Assembly: GCA_024663395.1 (NCBI GenBank)
Contig: JANFAH010000034.1
Coordinates: 639,006-703,005 of the forward strand
Length of the DNA: 64,000 nt
Source: Pisolithus tinctorius
Lineage: Eukaryota > Basidiomycota > Agaricomycetes > Boletales > Pisolithaceae
Direction of reading: 5' to 3'
Shown one piece after another: positions 33,266-42,334 of the stretch. The first letter of the stretch is position 1. The number at the start of each line of letters is the position of its first letter. A program made the position numbers and the translations under genes. Below the pieces are notes generated by a model. It was not told the origin of the DNA. It saw only the letters and a program-made list of their open reading frames with translations, and made no database searches.

Positions 33266-33300
33266 CTCCTGGCACAAGTCGTCGTCGAGTTACGCAGGAG
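33266..33300. repeat. Imperfect hairpin repeat, copy 1
   Basis: CTCCTGGC...GCAGGAG arms enclose a near-palindromic core. It is closely repeated at 33397-33431 (131 bp away), and a weaker version lies at about 34899-34930 near the other end of the insert. Confidence 0.6.
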
Positions 33301-33396
33301 TAGATGAATGGATGATGTCTGAGGAGGGGATGCTGAACAGAGTGAAGGTGTTCAGCTGAAAGGACTTCTTGGAATAATGGACTTCAATAAAATGTA

Positions 33397-33431
33397 CTCC
33401 TGGCGCAAGTCGTTGACGAGTTACGCAGGAG
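33397..33431. repeat. Imperfect hairpin repeat, copy 2
   Basis: Arms CTCCTGGCGCAA and TTACGCAGGAG enclose GTCGTTGACGAG. Near-identical to 33266-33300. Confidence 0.6.
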
Positions 33432-33640
33432 TGGAGGGATGACAAAGACTGCTGACTAAGAGGAAGCTTCAGATGAATAATGGAGGCAGGTAGACTCTTC
33501 CAAATGAGCCTCAACTACCAAGTATACAAATGATGACAGATAGACCCCTTCATGGAGCCTCAACTGTCGACGATGAGATAGGCACTGGACTGACTGCTGG
33601 ACTGCTTCTGAATTGATTGTGGGTAGCTAAGTACATGGGG

Positions 33641-33650
33641 GTTTATATAC
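33641..33650 (-). promoter_or_regulatory. TATA box in the LTR-type insert
   Basis: The minus strand reads GTATATAAAC. A dense group of TGAGTAA/TGAGTCA (AP-1/Gcn4-like) sites lies 50-210 bp upstream, the layout of a U3 promoter. Confidence 0.5.
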
Positions 33651-34086
33651 TGTGGGGGGAGCACAGCTTGTGACAAACAAGGCACAAACACTTGGTAAGT
33701 AATGAGTAAGGACTGAGTAATCATGATGAGTAAGCAAGAAATGAAAAGTAAGCAAGCAAGGAGGATTGGTAAGTATTGGCAATGAACGAGTCAAGGATAG
33801 TCAAAATATCACAGAATGAGTCAAACGGAGTCAGAAACTGAGTAAGCGCACTGATATCACATTAGGGGGTGGCGATGCAAGTCAGATCTCGGCGGAGACA
33901 TCTCTAGATCCAAAGACGGCATGACAGATGGACGGTGTTTCCAGATAGGGAAGTATTAATTCCAGAATTGAAGGGCATGAGTCAGGCGTCAAAGGGGGCT
34001 AGGGCGTTGGGGGTCTGTGGGGCAATGAGAGCATACGCGATCGCGTCTCCCACCCTTTCATCCTCTCAGCAAAGTTAACAAAAACT

Positions 34087-34746
34087 TCATGGATGGGGTT
34101 CCGATGGAGGAGGAGGAGAAGGGGGGACGTCTTCTGCTGGATCTTGCAGTAGGAAGGCAAGATGCATGTCATACTCGTCATGAATGCGATCAGGGAGGCT
34201 GGAGGACAGTAGATTATACTGCAGCTGTCGCAATGCGGGAAGAATGATGGACGAGATTGGAATAAAGACGGTGCAGGGAGCAGGGAGGAACGATCCATAT
34301 GCTTCATCAAGAGGGGAGACTGAAACGACCACATAAGACCTTTCTAACCGAGTGACAGACCTGAGGCGACCAAAGAACGTCCTTCTGGAAGTCATACTGA
34401 CAAGGAGAACACGCTGACCAAGCTGCATGGGATGGGATGGGGCTGACAATGACGGGATGAACCAGGGGGCTTCAGGACGGAAGCTGGTGGGAATGCCTGG
34501 CAGATATACGTAGCCATTGTCTCTGGCAAATGAGACAAGCGAGATGACTGACAAAGAGGTGGCCATGATTGATGGACTTAGCGAAATGAGCGTCTGATGG
34601 ATGGAGTGCTGTAGAAACGCGTAGGGTGCGAGGATCCTCTCCAAATTTGGAAGGAAGAATCGTGGGGCTGAGCACTTTAAGCGAGCATGCGAACCGAGTT
34701 GATATCTTTGGAAATGGCGGAGATATGATGGAAACCGGAATGCCAT
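34087..34746 (-). CDS. Hypothetical ORF within the insert
   Basis: A 219-residue frame from ATG 34746, with a Pro-rich C-terminus (DPAEDVPPSPPPPSEP). No recognisable domain, signal peptide or transposase motif. It fills the 5' half of the insert, upstream of the TATA box. It may be a captured gene fragment or a chance frame in a GC-moderate LTR. Confidence 0.25.
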   Translation of the reverse strand: MAFRFPSYLRHFQRYQLGSHARLKCSAPRFFLPNLERILAPYAFLQHSIHQTLISLSPSIMATSLSVISLVSFARDNGYVYLPGIPTSFRPEAPWFIPSLSAPSHPMQLGQRVLLVSMTSRRTFFGRLRSVTRLERSYVVVSVSPLDEAYGSFLPAPCTVFIPISSIILPALRQLQYNLLSSSLPDRIHDEYDMHLAFLLQDPAEDVPPSPPPPSEPHP

Positions 34747-36249
34747 ACACGGGTGCTAAAAACTTTTAATGCGCGCTTAACTCGCTTCCTCTTTTCTCTT
34801 TAGCACTGACGACTCGATCTTGTGCGAAGGATGACTGTTCACATCCAACAGTCTTTCTACGCATGAGGCCTTTAGTCTTCATCTGCATGCATGGGCATTG
34901 TGCACAACTCGTTGATGAGTTAGGCAGAGTCAGCTGTAACCATGTCCACAACACCTTTGGTGTGTGACAGCGATCTAGGTCAGTTGCGATTGAGAGGAAT
35001 GGGATTACGACACTGTATATCCTGTCTTTGATCGTGGTCATGCCTCCTAGTTTCTCCAGGAAGGTAGCTTGGTTGGGGACTTTTTTGATCCATGCTGTGG
35101 CTTCTTGACTGTTGAACTCGAGGAGGATGCCATTGTTTTGTAGGCAGGCGATTGATTTCAGTTGGATTTCAGGGCCGTCTACCCTGTCTACTGCTTCTAT
35201 TGCTTGCCTAATGAGGTCGATGGCTGTCTCTCTCTTGGTGGAATCGTTGAATATTGGGTGATCTCTGTCAGGGTTGATCAGTATCTGTCTGTCTCTGATA
35301 GCAGCATGGGCCTTAGCATGTTCCTGTGTTGGGCATTTGCCCAGCAGGATCTGGTTTGGATTAGTGGTGTATGTGGCTAGGGCATCTCTGTATGGCATTG
35401 GGAATGGTTCTGGGGGTGTTTGGGTTTTAAGGTGGTCTTTGACTTCTTCTATTGCATTTTTGATCGACCCTACATCATCAGTGAGCTTTTGTACCTTGCC
35501 TTCGAGGAGTTTGAGGCTTGTGTCACCTGCAGTGGTATCTGGGTTCCAGCGTTCTTGGCAATCTCAGCGCTTAGTGTTGTGATTTGTTCGTTGGCAGCTT
35601 CGAGTTTCTCTGCAGTTGACATGATTTTGCCGATGTGCAGTGATATGGCAATTAGGACTGAGGCATCTAGTTTGCCTGATACTGCCTTTGTTATAGATTC
35701 GGCTATTGCCAGTGCTGCTAGGTCTCTGACTAGATATGCTGTAGCTCAAATGGCTGATTGTGTTGTGCTGTTCACCGATTTGCTTTGCAAGATGTAGAAC
35801 AGGGCTTGGGACAGGTGTTCTGGCGTTATCAGGTCTCCATGTACAGTGTACAGCTGGTCTAGGAATTTTCTTGCTGAGTCCGTGTCTTTTATTTCTGCGT
35901 CTGGGTCGTTGATGATGTCTTCGATGGGTAGTCCACTGCTTCTGGTGGTCTTGCCATGCAGAGTGGATCCTGACACACGAGGTGCTGCCTGGGGTCCTGG
36001 CATGGTGTGGGAGTTAGACCTCAGGGTTGTTCACCCTGTTGAGGTCATGGGTGGCAGGTGTGAGAGCGTCTTCCGGCTCCTGCATGACTGGGAGAGTGTG
36101 TGCAGGGGTGGGCTTTGGCGTTCTAAAAAGACATTTCTGTATGTTGCTGTTGGCAGCGACGGGCTCTGCTTCTGTGGCTAGCACAACGGGGTTGAGGAAT
36201 TTTTCAGGGTCCTAGTCGGGGTGCCACACGGAGTGGAGTCAAGAAGCGT

Positions 36250-36264
36250 CCTAGCAATATACTT
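36250..36264 (+). repeat. Right target-site duplication of LINE copy 2
   Basis: CCTAGCAATATACTT, identical to 27901-27915, marks the LINE 5' end at 36249. Confidence 0.95.
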
Positions 36265-36711
36265 ATTCCTGACAATCTGATAGATGAGATGGACTCAAGG
36301 AGTACAGATATGGCAACCTAGCCTAGAAGCAAGGATGAAGCAGCTGACTCAGGTTCAGGTGACAAAGTCCAGGACTTCAACTTTGACAACAGATTTGAGC
36401 ATGCCAGTCTGATTGATGGTATCATTCTAATCTGCAAGTTTGCATGATAGTGTCATCAAATGTGTTGTAATGCCACATGCAAGAGGGTATCTCATACTAG
36501 TGGTAATATATGTACATTTACAATGAGTCTATCAAAGGAGTTGGACAAATCAAATCTCAAGTGTCACCTACCTAGTGTGCAAGCCCCATTCATCACCTAG
36601 CTAGGCCTTGCAAGCCCTGGTCATCACCTGGCTAGGCCTAGCAGATATGTGCTGGCTCCTCCAAGGCTAGCAAGGTCCTAGCTAGGCACACTGGATTCTG
36701 CTGGGCTCTGC
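36265..36711. other. CTAGG-rich non-coding stretch
   Basis: No gene. A cluster of CTAGGCCT/GCAAGG/CTAGC motifs lies at 36595-36690, similar to 26780-26970. Confidence 0.5.
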
Positions 36712-36713
36712 TA

Positions 36714-36742
36714 CAGTTGCAGACAAACAAACATGACAATTT
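36714..36742 (+). repeat. Left terminal inverted repeat of Tc1/mariner-type element
   Basis: CAGTTGCAGACAAACAAACA begins the repeat. The partner differs only by TG for CA at positions 7-8. Confidence 0.85.
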
Positions 36743-37880
36743 CAGTCATTGAATTATCCACACTTGACACAATGTTCTGAAAGTCCAAAAACTATATAAT
36801 AGGCATACTTATGATACATAGAAACAATCTACACAAGCAGAATTTTGTAATACTGAGTTTTGAAAATCTTGACCCCCCAAAATTTGGCAGACCCCCCTAA
36901 AAATTTGCAACAAATCTGAAAAATGCAGAACAAAGAGTATTTGGTTAGTACAAGATGTCACTGCTGTATGAATGTGAGATGGCTCACCTGTGGTGAGTGG
37001 AAAATTTGAGATTCGAGCCAAGTTTTCAGTTGCCTTCAAACAAGAATGTCTTGTGGCTGCCCTTGAAAATGTGTTATTGCCCAGAATATGACTGGTCTGC
37101 ACAATCAGAATTCTGTTACAGTGAGAGACAAAAGCATTGCAATGTTTGTGAGGTGTGATTTTCTGCTGATGTCGCTCAGGCTATTCTGCATGGATAATCA
37201 TAATACCTATACCATTGGAATGGGGTGACTCTAAGCTTTCCAGAGCACTAAGGCTCAGTCCAAACAAATAAATGCATGCCAAGATACACCCTATTCTTTC
37301 CAAAAAGTGCATTGCAATGCTTTTGTCCCTGACTGGTGAAATAGTGAAAAGTGACCTTTTGATGGGATTGAGGGCATGAAGGATGGGAAAATATGATTAC
37401 ATAATAAACCACATGATCATCCAGATGATTTGTCAGCATGGAAACAATGACAAACATTGGACTTGTACCATTAATCCTCCCTCTTTTACCACAACTCATG
37501 AAATCATCTCTCTAGCTCACATGGTCATTTTCTCAAGGAATTCTTATCAAATACTGGTGGAAACCACAGTGCCATCAGTATAATATGCTCTCAGAACCAT
37601 CAGTCCCTTAAAAAACCTGCTGTCAGTCATTCCCTGGACTGTTTCCCTACCCATGCCTGATGTATTCTGGGACTAATCAGTACTTGGAAGGCTAAGAATG
37701 TTATGGAGGTCAATCTGGCACCTCAGAACATGATGGACAAACTAATTCCCTCTTAGCCAATGCATTTCTGGCACAGAGACACTTGTATGGAAGTCAGGGT
37801 GAGACACAATCCTCTTTACCCTTGGGTGTCATCAGAAGGATACACTACTGAGGTGTGATGGAACAGAATGCTGTGCCTCC

Positions 37881-37885
37881 ATCTG
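37881..37885 (+). repeat. Target duplication of solo LTR, left (ATCTG)
   Basis: Repeated at 38810-38814. Confidence 0.8.
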
Positions 37886-38809
37886 TGTCATATCCATGAC
37901 TCTTGGACTCAGTCCCAGTCCAGTCCGGACCCCTAGCCCCTATCTCTGGTCAAGTCCGGTCCCAGTCCAGCCTAGAAAACCTAATTCCAGCCTAGAGAAC
38001 TCAACTCCAGCCCTAGGAAACCCAACTCTGGTCTAAATAACTTAAGTCCAGTGTTTTACCCCTGTCTCCAGTCCATTTCGGCCTCCCAGCCTTGCGCTGC
38101 TCCACCCCGGTCCTCCCAGGTCTATGTCCGGGTCACCCAGACATAACTCCGGTCTGTTTCCCTTTGTTTGTACTATATTTAGTCTAGCCCATTCATCAGA
38201 CTTTGCTTACTGTACAATCCTGTGTCCGACCCTGGTTATGCCGGTCACCCAGACTTTGGCTATTAGCCTCTGCATAGCCACTGTGGCTATCCTCGTCTTG
38301 CTAATCATCTCACTAATAGCTTATTCACAAGTCCGGCTCTATGTTCATTATCCCAGACCGGCCTCATGTATTAAACCCCTGTACATACTTTGTAGCACCC
38401 TCAGTCAGAATATTGATTAAGTATTACCCTCAACTCCTGTACTACACCCCGAGACTACTCTATAGCTAAGGCCAAGCCTTAAGCTATCCCTGGCCCCTGT
38501 CCCGGACCTCTCCCCAGCTTGCATAAGGGTACAGCACATAAGCTGAGACCAAGGGAGGTAGATCCAACCCCGGACTGGCTTCTCCTTGTGTGCACCCCAA
38601 GACCGGTCAGTTTCCCACGCTACCGGTCTTATTCCCGCACTCCCGGTCTTAAGTCCGGTCCTCCGGACTTAGCCCCTAACCTCTGGCCTCAACTCCGGTC
38701 CAACCGAACTTGGCCCCTGTCTCTCGGCCTTGACTTTGGCCACTCGGACTTAACCCCTGTCACCCAGTCTTGAAGCCCGGTCACTCCGAGGGTAAACCCG
38801 TATTTGACA
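37886..38809 (+). repeat. Young solo LTR (924 bp)
   Basis: Starts TGTCATATCC and ends GTATTTGACA, with inverted termini TGTCA/TGACA, flanked by ATCTG on both sides. It is rich in CCGGTC/CCGGAC and so keeps its CpGs, in contrast to the surrounding DNA; this implies a recent insertion. It lies in the loop of the nested palindromic element. Orientation is not determined. Confidence 0.85.
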
Positions 38810-38814
38810 ATCTG
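38810..38814 (+). repeat. Target duplication of solo LTR, right (ATCTG)
   Basis: Identical to 37881-37885. Confidence 0.8.
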
Positions 38815-39615
38815 GCCCTGAATATTGCCTTTGGTCACATGTGACTGCACAACCCTTCCCAAGTCATCCACAGTTCAGATCAGAGCAAGATCTAGTGAAC
38901 CCTCTTATGGTGCTCAGAGCACAAGGAGGTTTTGTCCCACCCCAACTTCCATACAAGTGTCTCTGTGCCAGAAATGCATTGGCTAAGAGGGAATTAGTTT
39001 GTCCATCATGTTCTGAGGTGCCAGATTGACCTCCATAACATTCTTAGCCTTCCAAGTACTGATTAGTCCCAGAATACATCAGGCATGGGTAGGGAAACAG
39101 TCCAGGGAATGACTGACAGCAGGTTTTTTAAGGGACTGATGGTTCTGAGAGCATATTATACTGATGGCACTGTGGTTTCCACCAGTATTTGATAAGAATT
39201 CCTTGAGAAAATGACCATGTGAGCTAGAGAGATGATTTCATGAGTTGTGGTAAAAGAGGGAGGATTAATGGTACAAGTCCAATGTTTGTCATTGTTTCCA
39301 TGCTGACAAATCATCTGGATGATCATGTGGTTTATTATGTAATCATATTTTCCCATCCTTCATGCCCTCAATCCCATCAAAAGGTCACTTTTCACTATTT
39401 CACCAGTCAGGGACAAAAGCATTGCAATGCACTTTTTGGAAAGAATAGGGTGTATCTTGGCATGCATTTATTTGTTTGGACCGAGCCTTAGTGCTCTGGA
39501 AAGCTTAGAGTCACCCCATTCCAATGGTATAGGTATTATGATTATCCATGCAGTGAGCTACATCAGCAGAAAGTCACACCTCACAAACATTGCAATGCTT
39601 TTGTCCCTCACTGTA

Positions 39616-42150
39616 GTACTGATGCAGCAGGTTATGTGTTGTCACCCAACACATCTGAACCTGACGAAGGAAAGTGCCTCCATCAGAGTAAACAAGCACA
39701 GTCCTTGTCTTCAAGTGCTTCCAACCCAGACACATCAGATGATGAGAAAGACTGGCAGTGTGGTGCTGTATTTGACAGCCTGAAATATGTGGCCAATGAA
39801 AGTGACTCAGATGATGAACTTGAAGAAGGTGGCAACAACACTGTGTTTTCAGGAGTTGATGAAGCTGAGTTTTGTGCATGGTTAGAGGCACTTGCTGTCA
39901 ATGCTGGTGATGACCCCCTTGACATGACATGGTTGCCTCTGAAACTAGCCAAACATGCTGCCTGGTGCAAGCAAAAGTCAGTTGGTCACCCCAAAGAGTA
40001 CAAAAAGGGACCTGATGTGGGAAGCAAGTCAGAATGTACAAAACTGCAGTACAAAAAGCTTTTGGCAGACCAGAAATCACTTTCCAACCTTGGATTTGTT
40101 TTCTCAAGCCAGTGAAGTCAAGTTCCACTGCCCTCCCAAGCTTCAAACACACTCCCTGTCATCTCAGCTGCACCCATCATGGTTAATGATGAAGCAATGG
40201 AACCATTGATCTTGTCACCCCCTCCTTCATCAGCTGAAGAACTTGGAGAGCCCCCTTCCATTACCATCTCATGTTCCAACACTCGGGACTCTTCAGGATG
40301 CCACTCAGACAATGTATCAATGCCATTGAATGCAGGTGGACTTGTAGAGGATGCTGAGGATGCCTGGGAGGATGTACTCAAAGAGCAGGAAAGGGGTGGT
40401 GTCAAGATTAGGGGATGGGATGAACTGCAGGAGCAAGTCAAGGATGATCTTGTGAGAGGCACAAAAACAAACCTACCATTGTCTTGTGTCAATCAGCTTA
40501 TGCTGATTTGAAGCTTTGCTACCCTCTGCTTGAAAGGTCTTGGATGCATTGAGGCCAGTCTGGAAATTGCTCATCAGTGGCATGAAGGCAAGGGCAAACA
40601 TTTCACATGAAAGGTCAGGGCACTTGCTCATCATTACCAAGTGTTCAAACAGCTTCCTGTGGAAAAGTGTAGAGGATGAGCAAATGCTCTGAGCCCCCTT
40701 AAAGATGAATGACTTCAGCTGGCTGCCCACCAATGGCTTATGTTGCAAGAAGTCAGCCAAGTCACTCCACTGCAATTTTAGCATGCACTTAACGAAATGA
40801 TTATTCCCTCACTTGGTATTGTGCTTGCGAGACCACTCTGTGAATGGACACCACAGCACTGGCTGCTAAAATTGGGCTGGCAGCAGACAAGACTTCAAAA
40901 GGGTGTCTACATGGATGGCCATGAGTGTGATGATGTCAAGAAGTATAGGCAGGAAATTTTTTACCTGCAATGGCTGCATTTGAGCATCACATGGTACACT
41001 TTGAAGGATCAGAATTGCTTCATGTTGATCCACAGCTTGCACCTGGCAAATGGAAGGTCATTGCAATCTTTCATGATGAATGTTGCTTCCACAGAAATGA
41101 TTATAGGATGCATGCATAGTGAGTGGCAACAGCCATGATAGACCTTGCACTCAAATGCTTCAGTTTATTACCTGGTCAACAAATCTTGCAGTGAAAAGGA
41201 GGAGGGCACATTATCCATGTTTCTGGATTTATTAATGTAGAATATGGTTGGTTGGTGCACTGTGATGAGCCAGGAAATATTGTGGCAGATGCACAAGAAA
41301 TCATTTACCCAGGGGCAAATGGTGATGCATGGTGGAACACAGAGCAACTACTGAAACAGGTCAAGCATGCAATTCAGATCTTCAAGGCTGCACACCCACA
41401 CTGCATTGCTTTGTTTATTTTTGACCAGTCATCTGCTCATGCTTCACTGCCACCAGATGCCTTGAAGGCCTTTGAAATGAACAAGTCTAATGGGGGAAAA
41501 CAACAGAAGCAACATGATACAGTAATTCCAGATACCAATCCCACTGTTGAACACCATGGAAAGCCTCAAAAAATGTGCTTGCCAAATGGACAGCCTAAAG
41601 GTCTCTAGCAAGTTCTTGAAGAATGTGGCTTTAATGTTTGGAAACTGTGAGTAAAGTGCAGTCCCATTTGTCCATGGGAGAATGAAGACTGTTGCATGGC
41701 TTGCCTCCTAAGCAAGCAGGATGACTTCACTGATCAGCCATCAAGGCTCAAGGCTCTCATCAAGGATGCAGGTCATGAGTGTATCTTTCTTCCAAAATTT
41801 CATTGTGAATTAAATCCTATTGAAATGGCAAGTATATTCTATAAGTTTGTGTTTCCATCACTATTACTAAACATGCACTATAGTACTGGGGTTGGTGCAA
41901 GTACCATTATTGTGAAATAAAGAAGAGTACATTTGAGGAAGCAAAGCAATGTGCAGTGCAACAACTGGATGCATGTCCAACAGAAGTTATCCACAGGTTT
42001 ATCAATTGCTCTTGGCAGTTCATGTCTGCATATAGGATGGGACTTACTGGGAAGGCTGCAGAGTGGGCTGTGAAGAAGCAGAAGGGGAATTGTCAAGTGT
42101 CACACAGTGCTATGATGTCCATTGAGGCTGTTCTCCATGTGGCATCATAG
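39616..42150 (+). pseudogene. DDE transposase (Tc1/mariner-like), decayed
   Basis: The acidic N-terminal region (ESDSDDELEEGG; FCAWLEALAVNAGDDPLDMTW) and a helix-turn-helix-type middle (40500-40900) precede the catalytic core. The first Asp is in IAIFHDECCF near 41070, the second in FIFDQSSAHASLPP near 41415, and the Glu in HCELNPIEM near 41820. An apparent GC-AG intron (41828-41883, GCAAGT...TATAG) separates NPIEM from YWGWCKY. The C-terminus ends near 42150. Stops and Arg-to-Cys/Trp/Gln changes match C-to-T decay at CpG. The family, widespread in mushroom genomes, moves DNA by cut and paste. Confidence 0.8.
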
Positions 42151-42303
42151 GTAACTTTCATGTTTTGTCCAGTCAAAAATTTGGCAGTCCCAAAAAGGCA
42201 TGGGAACAACTTAAAAACACTGTCTTTCGACATATTCTGGCTCATATTAGATTCCAAATCTGAAGTCAGTTTTCTCTAAAAATGTTGTGGGACAGCTGTA
42301 GCA

Positions 42304-42332
42304 AAATTGTCATGTTTGTTTGTCCACAACTG
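42304..42332 (-). repeat. Right terminal inverted repeat of Tc1/mariner-type element
   Basis: The reverse complement starts CAGTTGTGGACAAACAAACA. TA follows at 42333. Confidence 0.85.
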
Positions 42333-42334
42333 TA

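Larger units (their letters stand above)
33128..34969 (-). mobile_element. 1.84-kb LTR-type insert in LINE ORF1 (probable solo LTR or small non-autonomous element)
   Basis: ORF1 homology breaks at both ends with a shared GCGA(T) (33122-33126 and 34970-34974). On the minus strand the insert starts TGTCACACACC and ends GACTCACA, so its ends are TG...CA. It contains a TATA box (33641-33650), many TGAGTAA/TGAGTCA motifs upstream of it (33690-33860), a 131-bp-spaced pair of hairpins, and one 219-codon frame. No second LTR copy is present, and no retroviral-type enzyme is encoded. Confidence 0.65.
32423..36003 (-). pseudogene. LINE ORF1 (Gag-like, three CCHC-type knuckles), interrupted
   Basis: ORF1 starts MPGPQAAPRVSGSTLHG at 36003. 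A coiled-coil-prone middle (EKLEAANEQITTLSAEIAK) follows, with one frameshift near 35530 and a TGA near 35746. The RNA-binding fold runs to SVVIPFLSIATDLDR near 34985 and resumes after the insert with RPDMLHEMETKNN near 33118. Three Cys/His knuckles follow, starting CLKCQQIGHLAKDC near 32905. Such ORF1 proteins bind the LINE RNA. The stop at 32423 is about 70 bp before ORF2. Confidence 0.8.
27916..36249 (-). mobile_element. Full-length LINE copy 2 (Tad/I-type), interrupted by an LTR insert
   Basis: A 15-bp target duplication brackets the element. Reading on the minus strand: 5' UTR (36249-36004), ORF1 (36003-32423), ORF2 (32354-28455), 3' UTR (about 28454-27925) and a short poly(A) tail. The 1.84-kb insert at about 33128-34969 lies inside ORF1; without it the LINE is about 6.5 kb. 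Premature stops in both ORFs are nearly all TGA at expected CGA. Confidence 0.95.
37119..39613. mobile_element. Nested palindromic element with ~675-bp inverted repeats
   Basis: Arms 37119-37794 and 38945-39613 are reverse complements (paired positions sum to 76739, with one small indel). Termini CAGTGAG(A/G)GACAAAAGC are bordered by TA on both sides, so it is another TA-targeting element. Short frames of 66 and 83 codons are identical in both arms. Without the solo LTR the loop is only about 226 bp. No transposase is encoded. Confidence 0.85.
36714..42332 (+). mobile_element. Tc1/mariner-type DDE transposon (5.6 kb, with nested insertions)
   Basis: Terminal inverted repeats of 29 bp (36714-36742 and 42304-42332) match at 27 positions and start CAGTTG. 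Both ends are bordered by TA (36712-36713 and 42333-42334), the Tc1/mariner target. The element carries a decayed transposase gene (39616-42150) and is interrupted at 37119-39613 by a palindromic element. Its right end coincides with an abrupt return to normal CpG content. Confidence 0.85.

Noticed and set aside
33266..33431. Self-cleaving ribozyme at the hairpin repeats
   Set aside because: No hammerhead core (CUGAUGA with GAAA) or other ribozyme consensus could be found.
37248..39491. Paired 66- and 83-codon frames in the second palindrome as genes
   Set aside because: Inverted copies of non-coding arm sequence without any recognisable domain.
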